Origin: Loxodes magnus
Lineage: Eukaryota > Ciliophora > Karyorelictea > Loxodida > Loxodidae
Assembly: GCA_946699065.1 (NCBI GenBank)
Contig: CAMPDV010002818.1
Location: 1 to 64,000, forward strand
Length of the DNA stretch: 64,000 nucleotides
Reading direction: 5' to 3'
Shown one piece after another: positions 46,952-59,264 of the stretch (the stretch's first letter is position 1; each line of letters begins with the position of its first letter). The translations under genes were made by a program, and so were the position numbers. Below the pieces are notes generated by a model. That model worked only from the letters and a program-made list of their open reading frames with translations, was not told where the DNA came from and did not search any database.

Positions 46952-49900
46952 GATAGAATTTCAGTTTTAAGGAGTATGCTTTGAGAAGTAATAAGTATTT
47001 AGAAAAGTGAAGAAGTAAAGTAAGAAAAGAAGATAGAATTTGAGTTTTAAGGAGTATGCTTTGAGAAGTAATAAGTATTTGGAAAAGTGAAGAAGTAAAG
47101 TAAGAAAAGAAGATAGAATTTCAGTTTTAAGTAGTATGCTCTGAGAAGTAATAAGTATTTTGAAAAGTGAAGAAGTAAAGTAAGAAAACAAGATAGAATT
47201 TCAGTTTTAAGGAGTATGCTTTGAGAAGTAATAAGTATTTTTAAAAGTGAAGAAGTAAAGTAAGAAAAGAAGATAGAATTTGAGTTTTAAGGAGTATGCT
47301 TTGAGAAGTAATAAGTATTTAGAAAAGTGAAGAAGTAAAGTAAGAAAAGAAGATAGAATTTGAGTTTTAAGGAGTATGCTTTGAGAAGTAATAAGTATTT
47401 GGAAAAGTGAAGAAGTAAAGTAAGAAAAGAAGATAGAATTTCAGTTTTAAGGAGTATGCTTTGAGAAGTAATAAGTATTTAGAAAAGTGAAGAAGTAAAG
47501 TAAGAAAAGAAGATAGAATTTGAGTTTTAAGGAGTATGCTTTGAGAAGTAATAAGTATTTAGAAAAGTGAAGAAGTAAAGTAAGAAAAGAAGATAGAATT
47601 TCAGTTTTAAGGAGTATGCTTTGAGAAGTAATAAGTATTTGGAAAAGTGAAGAAGTAAAGTAAGAAAAGAAGATAGAATTTGAGTTTTAAGGAGTATGCT
47701 TTGAGAAGTAATAAGTATTTTGAAAAGTGAAGAAGTAAAGTAAGAAAAGAAGATAGAATTTTAGTTTTAAGGAGTATGCTTTGAGAAGTAATAAGTATTT
47801 TGAAAAGTGAAGAAGTAAAGTAAGAAAAGAAGATAGAATTTCAGTTTTAAGGAGTATGCTTTGAGAAGTAATAAGTATTTTGAAAAGTGAAGAAGTAAAG
47901 TAAGAAAAGAAGATAGAATTTGAGTTTTAAGGAGTATGCTTTGAGAAGTAATAAGTATTTAGAAAAGTGAAGAAGTAAAGTAAGAAAAGAAGATAGAATT
48001 TGAGTTTTAAGGAGTATGCTTTGAGAAGTAATAAGTATTTTGAAAAGTGAAGAAGTAAAGTAAGAAAAGAAGATAGAATTTCAGTTTTAAGGAGTATGCT
48101 TTGAGAAGTAATAAGTATTTGGAAAAGTGAAGAAGTAAAGTAAGAAAAGAAAATAGAATTTCAGTTTTAAGTAGTATGCTCTGAGAAGTAATAAGTATTT
48201 GGAAAAGTGAAGAAGTAAAGTAAGAAAAGAAGATAGAATTTGAGTTTTAAGGAGTATGCTTTGAGAAGTAATAAGTATTTTTAAAAGTGAAGAAGTAAAG
48301 TAAGAAAAGAAGATAGAATTTCAGTTTTAAGGAGTATGCTTTGAGAAGTAATAAGTATTTGGAACAGTGAAGAAGTAAAGTAAAAAAAGAAGATAGAATT
48401 TGAGTTTTAAGGAGTATGCTTTGAGAAGTAATAAGTATTTGGAAAAGTGAAGAAGTAAAGTAAGAAAAGAAGATAGAATTTGAGTTTTAAGGAGTATGCT
48501 TTGAGAAGTAATAAGTATTTAGAAAAGTGAAGAAGTAAAGTAAGAAAAGAAGATAGAATTTGAGTTTTAAGGAGTATGCTTTGAGAAGTAATAAGTATTT
48601 AGAAAAGTGAAGAAGTAAAGTAAGAAAAGAAGATAGAATTTCAGTTTTAAGGAGTATGCTTTGAGAAGTAATAAGTATTTAGAAAAGTGAAGAAGTAAAG
48701 TAAGAAAAGAAGATAGAATTTCAGTTTTAAGGAGTATGCTTTGAGAAGTAATAAGTATTTTTAAAAGTGAAGAAGTAAAGTAAGAAAAGAAGATAGAATT
48801 TCAGTTTTAAGGAGTATGCTTTGAGAAGTAATAAGTATTTAGAAAAGTGAAGAAGTAAAGTAAGAAAAGAAGATATAATTTCAGTTTTAAGGAGTATGCT
48901 TTGAGAAGTAATAAGTATTTAGAAAAGTGAAGAAGTAAAGTAAGAAAAGAAGATAGAATTTCAGTTTTAAGGAGTATGCTTTGAGAAGTAATAAGTATTT
49001 AGAAAAGTGAAGAAGTAAAGTAAGAAAAGAAGATAGAATTTCAGTTTTAAGGAGTATGCTTTGAGAAGTAATAAGTATTTTGAAAAGTGAAGAAGTAAAG
49101 TAAGAAAAGAAGATAGAATTTGAGTTTTAAGGAGTATGCTTTGAGAAGTAATAAGTATTTTTAAAAGTGAAGAAGTAAAGTAAGAAAAGAAGATAGAATT
49201 TCAGTTTTAAGGAGTATGCTTTGAGAAGTAATAAGTATTTGGAAAAGTGAAGAAGTAAAGTAAGAAAAGAAAATAGAATTTCAGTTTTAAGTAGTATGCT
49301 CTGAGAAGTAATAAGTATTTTGAAAAGTGAAGAAGTAAAGTAAGAAAAGAAGATAGAATTTCAGTTTTAAGGAGTATGCTTTGAGAAGTAATAAGTATTT
49401 TGAAAAGTGAAGAAGTAAAGTAAGAAAAGAAGATAGAATTTCAGTTTTAAGGAGTATGCTTTGAGAAGTAATAAGTATTTAGAAAAGTGAAGAAGTAAAG
49501 TAAGAAAAGAAGATAGAATTTGAGTTTTAAGGAGTATGCTTTGAGAAGTAATAAGTATTTTGAAAAGTGAAGAAGTAAAGTAAGAAAAGAAGATAGAATT
49601 TCAGTTTTAAGGAGTATGCTTTGAGAAGTAATAAGTATTTGGAAAAGTGAAGAAGTAAAGTAAGAAAAGAAGATAGAATTTCAGTTTTAAGGAGTATGCT
49701 TTGAGAAGTAATAAGTATTTAGAAAAGTGAAGAAGTAAAGTAAGAAAAGAAGATAGAATTTGAGTTTTAAGGAGTATGCTTTGAGAAGTAATAAGTATTT
49801 AGAAAAGTGAAGAAGTAAAGTAAGAAAAGAAGATAGAATTTCAGTTTTAAGGAGTATGCTTTGAGAAGTAATAAGTATTTGGAAAAGTGAAGAAGTAAAG

Positions 49901-51511
49901 TAAGAAAAGAAAATAGAATTTCAGTTTTAAGTAGTATGCTTTGAGAAGTAATAAGTATTTAGAAAAGTGAAGAAGTAAAGTAAGAAAAGAAGATAGAATT
50001 TCAGTTTTAAGGAGTATGCTTTGAGAAGTAATAAGTATTTAGAAAAGTGAAGAAGTAAAGTAAGAAAAGAAGATAGAATTTGAGTTTTAAGGAGTATGCT
50101 TTGAGAAGTAATAAGTATTTGGAACAGTGAAGAAGTAAAGTAAAAAAAGAAGATAGAATTTGAGTTTTAAGGAGTATGCTTTGAGAAGTAATAAGTATTT
50201 GGAAAAGTGAAGAAGTAAAGTAAGAAAAGAAGATAGAATTTGAGTTTTAAGGAGTATGCTTTGAGAAGTAATAAGTATTTAGAAAAGTGAAGAAGTAAAG
50301 TAAGAAAAGAAGATAGAATTTTAGTTTTAAGGAGTATGCTTTGAGAAGTAATAAGTATTTTGAAAAGTGAAGAAGTAAAGTAAGAAAAGAAGATAGAATT
50401 TCAGTTTTAAGGAGTATGCTTTGAGAAGTAATAAGTATTTTGAAAAGTGAAGAAGTAAAGTAAGAAAAGAAGATAGAATTTCAGTTTTAAGGAGTATGCT
50501 TTGAGAAGTAATAAGTATTTGGAACAGTGAAGAAGTAAAGTAAAAAAAGAAGATAGAATTTGAGTTTTAAGGAGTATGCTTTGAGAAGTAATAAGTATTT
50601 GGAAAAGTGAAGAAGTAAAGTAAGAAAAGAAGATAGAATTTGAGTTTTAAGGAGTATGCTTTGAGAAGTATTAAGTATTTTGAAAAGTGAAGAAGTAAAG
50701 TAAGAAAAGAAGATAGAATTTTAGTTTTAAGGAGTATGCTTTGAGAAGTAATAAGTATTTTGAAAAGTGAAGAAGTAAAGTAAGAAAAGAAGATAGAATT
50801 TCAGTTTTAAGGAGTATGCTTTGAGAAGTAATAAGTATTTTGAAAAGTGAAGAAGTAAAGTAAGAAAAGAAGATAGAATTTGAGTTTTAAGGAGTATGCT
50901 TTGAGAAGTAATAAGTATTTTGAAAAGTGAAGAAGTAAAGTAAGAAAAGAAGATAGAATTTGAGTTTTAAGGAGTATGCTTTGAGAAGTAATAAGTATTT
51001 TGAAAAGTGAAGAAGTAAAGTAAGAAAAGAAGATAGAATTTCAGTTTTAAGGAGTATGCTTTGAGAAGTAATAAGTATTTAGAAAAGTGAAGAAGTAAAG
51101 TAAGAAAAGAAGATAGAATTTGAGTTTTAAGGAGTATGCTTTGAGAAGTAATAAGTATTTAGAAAAGTGAAGAAGTAAAGTAAAAAAAGAAGATAGAATT
51201 TGAGTTTTAAGGAGTATGCTCTGAGAAGTATTAAGTATTTAGAAAAGTGAAGAAGTAAAGTAAGAAAAGAAGATAGAATTTGAGTTTTAAGGAGTATGCT
51301 TTGAGAAGTAATAAGTATTTAGAAAAGTGAAGAAGTAAAGTAAGAAAAGAAGATAGAATTTGAGTTTTAAGGAGTATGCTTTGAGAAGTAATAAGTATTT
51401 AGAAAAGTGAAGAAGTAAAGTAAAAAAAGAAGATAGAATTTGAGTTTTAAGGAGTATGCTTTGAGAAGTAATAAGTATTTGGAAAAGTGAAGAAGTAAAG
51501 TAAGAAAAGAA
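46952..51511 (+). repeat. 59-monomer HOR (~4.72 kb), copy 2
   Basis: This copy abuts copy 1 and restarts the same order of variants at 46,952. It differs from copy 1 by two extra monomers at 50,552-50,711, by loss of the inner 482-bp repeat, and by a few single-base changes at monomer position 11, such as near 49,042 and 49,602. It also has two extra GTAAAAAAAG units, near 51,180 and 51,420. I looked for a third copy beginning near 51,512 and did not see the expected markers. Confidence 0.82.
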
Positions 51512-54248
51512 GATAGAATTTGAGTTTTAAGGAGTATGCTTTGAGAAGTAATAAGTATTTAGAAAAGTGAAGAAGTAAAGTAAGAAAAGAAGATAGAATT
51601 TCAGTTTTAAGGAGTATGCTTTGAGAAGTAATAAGTATTTAGAAAAGTGAAGAAGTAAAGTAAGAAAAGAAGATAGAATTTCAGTTTTAAGGAGTATGCT
51701 TTGAGAAGTAATAAGTATTTAGAAAAGTGAAGAAGTAAAGTAAGAAAAGAAGATAGAATTTCAGTTTTAAGGAGTATGCTTTGAGAAGTAATAAGTATTT
51801 AGAAAAGTGAAGAAGTAAAGTAAAAAAAGAAGATAGAATTTCAGTTTTAAGGAGTATGCTTTGAGAAGTAATAAGTATTTTGAAAAGTGAAGAAGTAAAG
51901 TAAGAAAAGAAGATAGAATTTCAGTTTTAAGGAGTATGCTTTGAGAAGTAATAAGTATTTAGAAAAGTGAAGAAGTAAAGTAAGAAAAGAAGATAGAATT
52001 TGAGTTTTAAGGAGTATGCTTTGAGAAGTAATAAGTATTTAGAAAAGTGAAGAAGTAAAGTAAGAAAAGAAGATAGAATTTGAGTTTTAAGGAGTATGCT
52101 TTGAGAAGTAATAAGTATTTTGAAAAGTGAAGAAGTAAAGTAAGAAAAGAAGATAGAATTTGAGTTTTAAGGAGTATGCTTTGAGAAGTAATAAGTATTT
52201 AGAAAAGTGAAGAAGTAAAGTAAGAAAAGAAGATAGAATTTGAGTTTTAAGGAGTATGCTTTGAGAAGTAATAAGTATTTGGAACAGTGAAGAAGTAAAG
52301 TAAAAAAAGAAGATAGAATTTGAGTTTTAAGGAGTATGCTTTGAGAAGTAATAAGTATTTGGAAAAGTGAAGAAGTAAAGTAAGAAAAGAAGATAGAATT
52401 TCAGTTTTAAGGAGTATGCTTTGAGAAGTAATAAGTATTTTGAAAAGTGAAGAAGTAAAGTAAGAAAAGAAGATAGAATTTCAGTTTTAAGGAGTATGCT
52501 TTGAGAAGTAATAAGTATTTAGAAAAGTGAAGAAGTAAAGTAAGAAAAGAAGATAGAATTTCAGTTTTAAGGAGTATGCTTTGAGAAGTAATAAGTATTT
52601 AGAAAAGTGAAGAAGTAAAGTAAGAAAAGAAGATAGAATTTCAGTTTTAAGGAGTATGCTTTGAGAAGTAATAAGTATTTGGAAAAGTGAAGAAGTAAAG
52701 TAAGAAAAGAAGATAGAATTTCAGTTTTAAGGAGTATGCTTTGAGAAGTAATAAGTATTTAGAAAAGTGAAGAAGTAAAGTAAGAAAAGAAGATATAATT
52801 TCAGTTTTAAGGAGTATGCTTTGAGAAGTAATAAGTATTTAGAAAAGTGAAGAAGTAAAGTAAGAAAAGAAGATAGAATTTGAGTTTTAAGGAGTATGCT
52901 TTGAGAAGTAATAAGTATTTAGAAAAGTGAAGAAGTAAAGTAAGAAAAGAAGATAGAATTTGAGTTTTAAGGAGTATGCTTTGAGAAGTAATAAGTATTT
53001 GGAAAAGTGAAGAAGTAAGTAAGAAAAGAAGATAGAATTTTAGTTTTAAGGAGTATGCTTTGAGAAGTATTAAGTATTTAGAAAAGTGAAGAGTTAAAGT
53101 AAGAAAAGAAGATAGAATTTGAGTTTTAAGGAGTATGCTTTGAGAAGTAATAAGTATTTAGAAAAGTGAAGAAGTAAAGTAAGAAAAGAAGATAGAATTT
53201 GAGTTTTAAGGAGTATGCTTTGAGAAGTATTAAGTATTTAGAAAAGTGAAGAAGTAAAGTAAGAAAAGAAGATAGAATTTCAGTTTTAAGTAGTATGCTC
53301 TGAGAAGTAATAAGTATTTTGAAAAGTGAAGAAGTAAAGTAAGAAAAGAAGATAGAATTTGAGTTTTAAGGAGTATGCTTTGAGAAGTAATAAGTATTTA
53401 GAAAAGTGAAGAAGTAAAGTAAGAAAAGAAGAAAGAATTTCAGTTTTAAGGAGTATGCTTTGAGAAGTAATAAGTATTTTGAAAAGTGAAGAAGTAAAGT
53501 AAAAAAAGAAGATAGAATTTCAGTTTTAAGGAGTATGCTTTGAGAAGTAATAAGTATTTTGAAAAGTGAAGAAGTAAAGTAAGAAAAGAAGATAGAATTT
53601 CAGTTTTAAGGAGTATGCTTTGAGAAGTAATAAGTATTTTGAAAAGTGAAGAAGTAAAGTAAGAAAAGAAGATAGAATTTCAGTTTTAAGGAGTATGCTT
53701 TGAGAAGTAATAAGTATTTAGAAAAGTGAAGAAGTAAAGTAAGAAAAGAAGATAGAATTTGAGTTTTAAGGAGTATGCTTTGAGAAGTAATAAGTATTTA
53801 GAAAAGTGAAGAAGTAAAGTAAGAAAAGAAGATAGAATTTCAGTTTTAAGGAGTATGCTTTGAGAAGTAATAAGTATTTAGAAAAATGAAGAAGTAAAGT
53901 AAGAAAAGAAGATAGAATTTCAGTTTTAAGGAGTATGCTTTGAGAAGTAATAAGTATTTTTAAAAGTGAAGAAGTAAAGTAAGAAAAGAAGATAGAATTT
54001 CAGTTTTAAGGAGTATGCTTTGAGAAGTAATAAGTATTTAGAAAAGTGAAGAAGTAAAGTAAGAAAAGAAGATAGAATTTGAGTTTTAAGGAGTATGCTT
54101 TGAGAAGTAATAAGTATTTAGAAAAGTGAAGAAGTAAAGTAAGAAAAGAAGATAGAATTTGAGTTTTAAGGAGTATGCTTTGAGAAGTAATAAGTATTTA
54201 GAAAAGTGAAGAAGTAAAGTAAGAAAAGAAGATAGAATTTGAGTTTTA

Positions 54249-55990
54249 AGGAGTATGCTTTGAGAAGTAATAACGTATTTGGAAAAGTGAAGAAGTAAAG
54301 TAAGAAAAGAAGATAGAATTTCAGTTTTAAGGAGTATGCTCTGAGAAGTAATAAGTATTTATAAAAGTGAAGAAGTAAAGTAAGAAAAGAAGATAGAATT
54401 TCAGTTTTAAGGAGTATGCTTTGAGAAGTAATAAGTATTTAGAAAAGTGAAGAAGTAAAGTAAGAAAAGAAGATAGAATTTCAGTTTTAAGGAGTATGCT
54501 TGAGAAGTAATAAGTATTTAGAAAAGTGAAGAAGTAAAGTAAGAAAAGAAGATAGAATTTCAGTTTTAAGGAGTATGCTTTGAGAAGTAATAAGTATTTT
54601 TAAAAGTGAAGAAGTAAAGTAAGAAAAGAAGATAGAATTTCAGTTTTAAGGAGTATGCTTTGAGAAGTAATAAGTATTTAGAAAAGTGAAGAAGTAAAGT
54701 AAGAAAAGAAGATATAATTTCAGTTTTAAGGAGTATGCTTTGAGAAGTAATAAGTATTTAGAAAAGTGAAGAAGTAAAGTAAGAAAAGAAGATAGAATTT
54801 CAGTTTTAAGGAGTATGCTTTGAGAAGTAATAAGTATTTAGAAAAGTGAAGAAGTAAAGTAAGAAAAGAAGATAGAATTTGAGTTTTAAGGAGTATGCTT
54901 TGAGAAGTAATAAGTATTTAGAAAAGTGAAGAAGTAAAGTAAGAAAAGAAGATAGAATTTGAGTTTTAAGGAGTATGCTTTGAGAAGTAATAAGTATTTA
55001 GAAAAGTGAAGAAGTAAAGTAAGAAAAGAAGATAGAATTTGAGTTTTAAGGAGTATGCTTTGAGAAGTAATAAGTATTTAGAAAAGTGAAGAAGTAAAGT
55101 AAGAAAAGAAGATAGAATTTGAGTTTTAAGGAGTATGCTTTGAGAAGTAATAAGTATTTAGAAAAGTGAAGAAGTAAAGTAAGAAAAGAAGATAGAATTT
55201 CAGTTTTAAGGAGTATGCTTTGAGAAGTAATAAGTATTTGGAAAAGTGAAGAAGTAAAGTAAGAAAAGAAGATAGAATTTGAGTTTTAAGGAGTATGCTT
55301 TGAGAAGTATTAAGTATTTAGAAAAGTGAAGAGTTAAAGTAAGAAAAGAAGATAGAATTTGAGTTTTAAGGAGTATGCTTTGAGAAGTAATAAGTATTTA
55401 GAAAAGTGAAGAAGTAAAGTAAGAAAAGAAGATAGAATTTCAGTTTAAAGGAGTATGCTTTGAGAAGTAATAAGTATTTTTAAAAGTGAAGAAGTAAAGT
55501 AAGAAAAGAAGATAGAATTTCAGTTTTAAGGAGTATGCTTTGAGAAGTAATAAGTATTTAGAAAAGTGAAGAAGTAAAGTAAGAAAAGAAGATAGAATTT
55601 GAGTTTTAAGGAGTATGCTTTGAGAAGTAATAAGTATTTAGAAAAGTGAAGAAGTAAAGTAAGAAAAGAAGATAGAATTTCAGTTTAAGGAGTATGCTTT
55701 GAGAAGTAATAAGTATTTTGAAAAGTGAAGAAGTAAAGTAAGAAAAGAAGATAGAATTTCAGTTTTAAGGAGTATGCTTTGAGAAGTAATAAGTATTTTG
55801 AAAAGTGAAGAAGTAAAGTAAGAAAAGAAGATAGAATTTCAGTTTTAAGGAGTATGCTTTGAGAAGTAATAAGTATTTAGAAAAGTGAAGAAGTAAAGTA
55901 AGAAAAGAAGATAGAATTTCAGTTTTAAGGAGTATGCTTTGAGAAGTAATAAGTATTTGGAACAGTGAAGAAGTAAAGTAAAAAAGAAGA
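54249..55990 (+). repeat. Stretch with clustered single-base indels
   Basis: Four of the nine length changes of the right domain lie here: +C in TAACGTATTT near 54,274, -T near 54,502 (TGCTTGAGAAG), -T near 55,685 (CAGTTTAAGG) and -A near 55,982. The extra C gives the only CG dinucleotide I saw in the right domain. The cluster may be a less homogenised patch. Alternatively it may be lower sequence accuracy in homopolymer runs, since three of the four lie in runs of T or A. Confidence 0.6.
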
Positions 55991-56148
55991 TAGAATTTGA
56001 GTTTTAAGGAGTATGCTTTGAGAAGTAATAAGTATTTGGAAAAGTGAAGAAGTAAAGTAAGAAAAGAAGATAGAATTTCAGTTTTAAGGAGTATGCTCTG
56101 AGAAGTAATAAGTATTTATAAAAGTGAAGAAGTAAAGTAAGAAAAGAA

Positions 56149-57268
56149 GATAGAATTTCAGTTTTAAGGAGTATGCTTTGAGAAGTAATAAGTATTTAGA
56201 AAAGTGAAGAAGTAAAGTAAGAAAAGAAGATAGAATTTCAGTTTTAAGGAGTATGCTTTGAGAAGTAATAAGTATTTGGAAAAGTGAAGAAGTAAAGTAA
56301 GAAAAGAAGATAGAATTTCAGTTTTAAGGAGTATGCTCTGAGAAGTAATAAGTATTTATAAAAGTGAAGAAGTAAAGTAAGAAAAGAAGATAGAATTTCA
56401 GTTTTAAGGAGTATGCTTTGAGAAGTATTAAGTATTTTGAAAAGTGAAGAGTTAAAGTAAGAAAAGAAGATAGAATTTCAGTTTTAAGGAGTATGCTTTG
56501 AGAAGTAATAAGTATTTTGAAAAGTGAAGAAGTAAAGTAAGAAAAGAAGATAGAATTTCAGTTTTAAGGAGTATGCTTTGAGAAGTAATAAGTATTTAGA
56601 AAAGTGAAGAAGTAAAGTAAGAAAAGAAGATAGAATTTGAGTTTTAAGGAGTATGCTTTGAGAAGTAATAAGTATTTAGAAAAGTGAAGAAGTAAAGTAA
56701 GAAAAGAAGATAGAATTTCAGTTTTAAGTAGTATGCTCTGAGAAGTAATAAGTATTTTGAAAAGTGAAGAAGTAAAGTAAGAAAAGAAGATAGAATTTGA
56801 GTTTTAAGGAGTATGCTTTGAGAAGTAATAAGTATTTAGAAAAGTGAAGAAGTAAAGTAAGAAAAGAAGATAGAATTTGAGTTTTAAGGAGTATGCTTTG
56901 AGAAGTAATAAGTATTTAGAAAAGTGAAGAAGTAAAGTAAGAAAAGAAGATAGAATTTCAGTTTTAAGGAGTATGCTTTGAGAAGTAATAAGTATTTAGA
57001 AAAGTGAAGAAGTAAAGTAAGAAAAGAAGATAGAATTTCAGTTTTAAGGAGTATGCTTTGAGAAGTAATAAGTATTTGGAACAGTGAAGAAGTAAAGTAA
57101 AAAAAGAAGATAGAATTTGAGTTTTAAGGAGTATGCTTTGAGAAGTAATAAGTATTTGGAAAAGTGAAGAAGTAAAGTAAGAAAAGAAGATAGAATTTCA
57201 GTTTTAAGGAGTATGCTCTGAGAAGTAATAAGTATTTATAAAAGTGAAGAAGTAAAGTAAGAAAAGAA
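56149..57268 (+). repeat. 14-monomer HOR, copy 1 (offset 3,116 bp)
   Basis: Fourteen monomers recur at 59,265-60,384. The order of markers agrees throughout: CTCTG/TATTTATAAAAG at 56,309, ATTAAG/GAGTTAAAG at 56,389, AGTAG/CTCTG at 56,709, GGAACAG at 57,029 and CTCTG/TATTTATAAAAG at 57,189. The offset is 39 monomers minus the 4 bases missing at 58,949-59,024. I noticed no difference at the diagnostic sites inside the block, and both neighbours differ. Confidence 0.83.
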
Positions 57269-57588
57269 GATAGAATTTGAGTTTTAAGGAGTATGCTTTG
57301 AGAAGTAATAAGTATTTGGAACAGTGAAGAAGTAAAGTAAAAAAAGAAGATAGAATTTGAGTTTTAAGGAGTATGCTTTGAGAAGTAATAAGTATTTGGA
57401 AAAGTGAAGAAGTAAAGTAAGAAAAGAAGATAGAATTTCAGTTTTAAGGAGTATGCTTTGAGAAGTAATAAGTATTTTGAAAAGTGAAGAAGTAAAGTAA
57501 GAAAAGAAGATAGAATTTCAGTTTTAAGGAGTATGCTTTGAGAAGTAATAAGTATTTAGAAAAGTGAAGAAGTAAAGTAAGAAAAGAA
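57029..57588 (+). repeat. Seven-monomer HOR repeated 720 bp downstream
   Basis: Seven monomers in the order GGAACAG, TATTTGG, CTCTG/TATTTATAAAAG, GGAACAG, TATTTGG, TATTTTG, TATTTAG recur at 57,749-58,308. The offset is exactly nine monomers. The unit itself has an inner echo, because the GGAACAG then TATTTGG pair occurs twice within it. It overlaps the end of the 14-monomer HOR. Confidence 0.8.
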
Positions 57589-57748
57589 GATAGAATTTCA
57601 GTTTTAAGGAGTATGCTTTGAGAAGTAATAAGTATTTTTAAAAGTGAAGAAGTAAAGTAAGAAAAGAAGATAGAATTTGAGTTTTAAGGAGTATGCTTTG
57701 AGAAGTAATAAGTATTTAGAAAAGTGAAGAAGTAAAGTAAGAAAAGAA

Positions 57749-58308
57749 GATAGAATTTCAGTTTTAAGGAGTATGCTTTGAGAAGTAATAAGTATTTGGA
57801 ACAGTGAAGAAGTAAAGTAAAAAAAGAAGATAGAATTTGAGTTTTAAGGAGTATGCTTTGAGAAGTAATAAGTATTTGGAAAAGTGAAGAAGTAAAGTAA
57901 GAAAAGAAGATAGAATTTCAGTTTTAAGGAGTATGCTCTGAGAAGTAATAAGTATTTATAAAAGTGAAGAAGTAAAGTAAGAAAAGAAGATAGAATTTGA
58001 GTTTTAAGGAGTATGCTTTGAGAAGTAATAAGTATTTGGAACAGTGAAGAAGTAAAGTAAAAAAAGAAGATAGAATTTGAGTTTTAAGGAGTATGCTTTG
58101 AGAAGTAATAAGTATTTGGAAAAGTGAAGAAGTAAAGTAAGAAAAGAAGATAGAATTTCAGTTTTAAGGAGTATGCTTTGAGAAGTAATAAGTATTTTGA
58201 AAAGTGAAGAAGTAAAGTAAGAAAAGAAGATAGAATTTCAGTTTTAAGGAGTATGCTTTGAGAAGTAATAAGTATTTAGAAAAGTGAAGAAGTAAAGTAA
58301 GAAAAGAA
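57749..58308 (+). repeat. Second copy of the seven-monomer HOR
   Basis: This is the partner of 57,029-57,588 at an exact 720-bp offset. The diagnostic variants, including both GGAACAG monomers and the CTCTG/TATTTATAAAAG monomer, are in the same order. Confidence 0.8.
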
Positions 58309-58868
58309 GATAGAATTTCAGTTTTAAGGAGTATGCTTTGAGAAGTAATAAGTATTTGGAACAGTGAAGAAGTAAAGTAAAAAAAGAAGATAGAATTTGA
58401 GTTTTAAGGAGTATGCTTTGAGAAGTAATAAGTATTTAGAAAAGTGAAGAAGTAAAGTAAGAAAAGAAGATAGAATTTCAGTTTTAAGGAGTATGCTTTG
58501 AGAAGTAATAAGTATTTTTAAAAGTGAAGAAGTAAAGTAAGAAAAGAAGATAGAATTTCAGTTTTAAGGAGTATGCTTTGAGAAGTAATAAGTATTTAGA
58601 AAAGTGAAGAAGTAAAGTAAGAAAAGAAGATATAATTTCAGTTTTAAGGAGTATGCTTTGAGAAGTAATAAGTATTTAGAAAAGTGAAGAAGTAAAGTAA
58701 GAAAAGAAGATAGAATTTCAGTTTTAAGGAGTATGCTTTGAGAAGTAATAAGTATTTAGAAAAGTGAAGAAGTAAAGTAAGAAAAGAAGATAGAATTTGA
58801 GTTTTAAGGAGTATGCTTTGAGAAGTAATAAGTATTTAGAAAAGTGAAGAAGTAAAGTAAGAAAAGAA
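58149..58868 (+). repeat. Nine-monomer HOR, copy 1 (offset 2,396 bp)
   Basis: Nine monomers (TATTTTG, TATTTAG, GGAACAG, GAG/TATTTAG, TATTTTTA, TATTTAG, GATATAATTT, TATTTAG, GAG/TATTTAG) recur at 60,545-61,264. The rare GATATAATTT start lies at 58,629 and 61,025. The part TATTTTTA, TATTTAG, GATATAATTT also occurs with GATATAATTT at 44,153, 48,872 and about 54,711, so it is a recurrent small module of the right domain. Confidence 0.8.
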
Positions 58869-58948
58869 GATAGAATTTCAGTTTTAAGGAGTATGCTTTG
58901 AGAAGTAATAAGTATTTTGAAAAGTGAAGAAGTAAAGTAAGAAAAGAA

Positions 58949-59024
58949 GATAGAATTTCAGTTTTATGGAGTATGCTTTAAGAAGTTTGTTTTTGAAAAG
59001 TGAAGAGTTAAAGTAAAAAAAGAA
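58949..59024 (+). repeat. Aberrant 76-bp monomer
   Basis: This monomer is unlike any other in the right domain. It has CAGTTTTATGGAG instead of CAGTTTTAAGGAG, CTTTAAGAAG instead of CTTTGAGAAG, and TTTGTTTTTG where TAATAAGTATTTTG is expected. That is a net loss of four bases and several changes in one unit. It also has GAGTTAAAG and a GTAAAAAAAG unit end. Clustering of changes in one monomer suggests a local repair event or a sequencing problem rather than gradual drift. Confidence 0.85.
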
Positions 59025-59264
59025 GATAGAATTTCAGTTTTAAGGAGTATGCTTTGAGAAGTAATAAGTATTTGGAAAAGTGAAGAAGTAAAGTAAGAAA
59101 AGAAGATAGAATTTGAGTTTTAAGGAGTATGCTTTGAGAAGTAATAAGTATTTGGAAAAGTGAAGAAGTAAAGTAAGAAAAGAAGATAGAATTTGAGTTT
59201 TAAGGAGTATGCTTTGAGAAGTATTAAGTATTTAGAAAAGTGAAGAAGTAAAGTAAGAAAAGAA

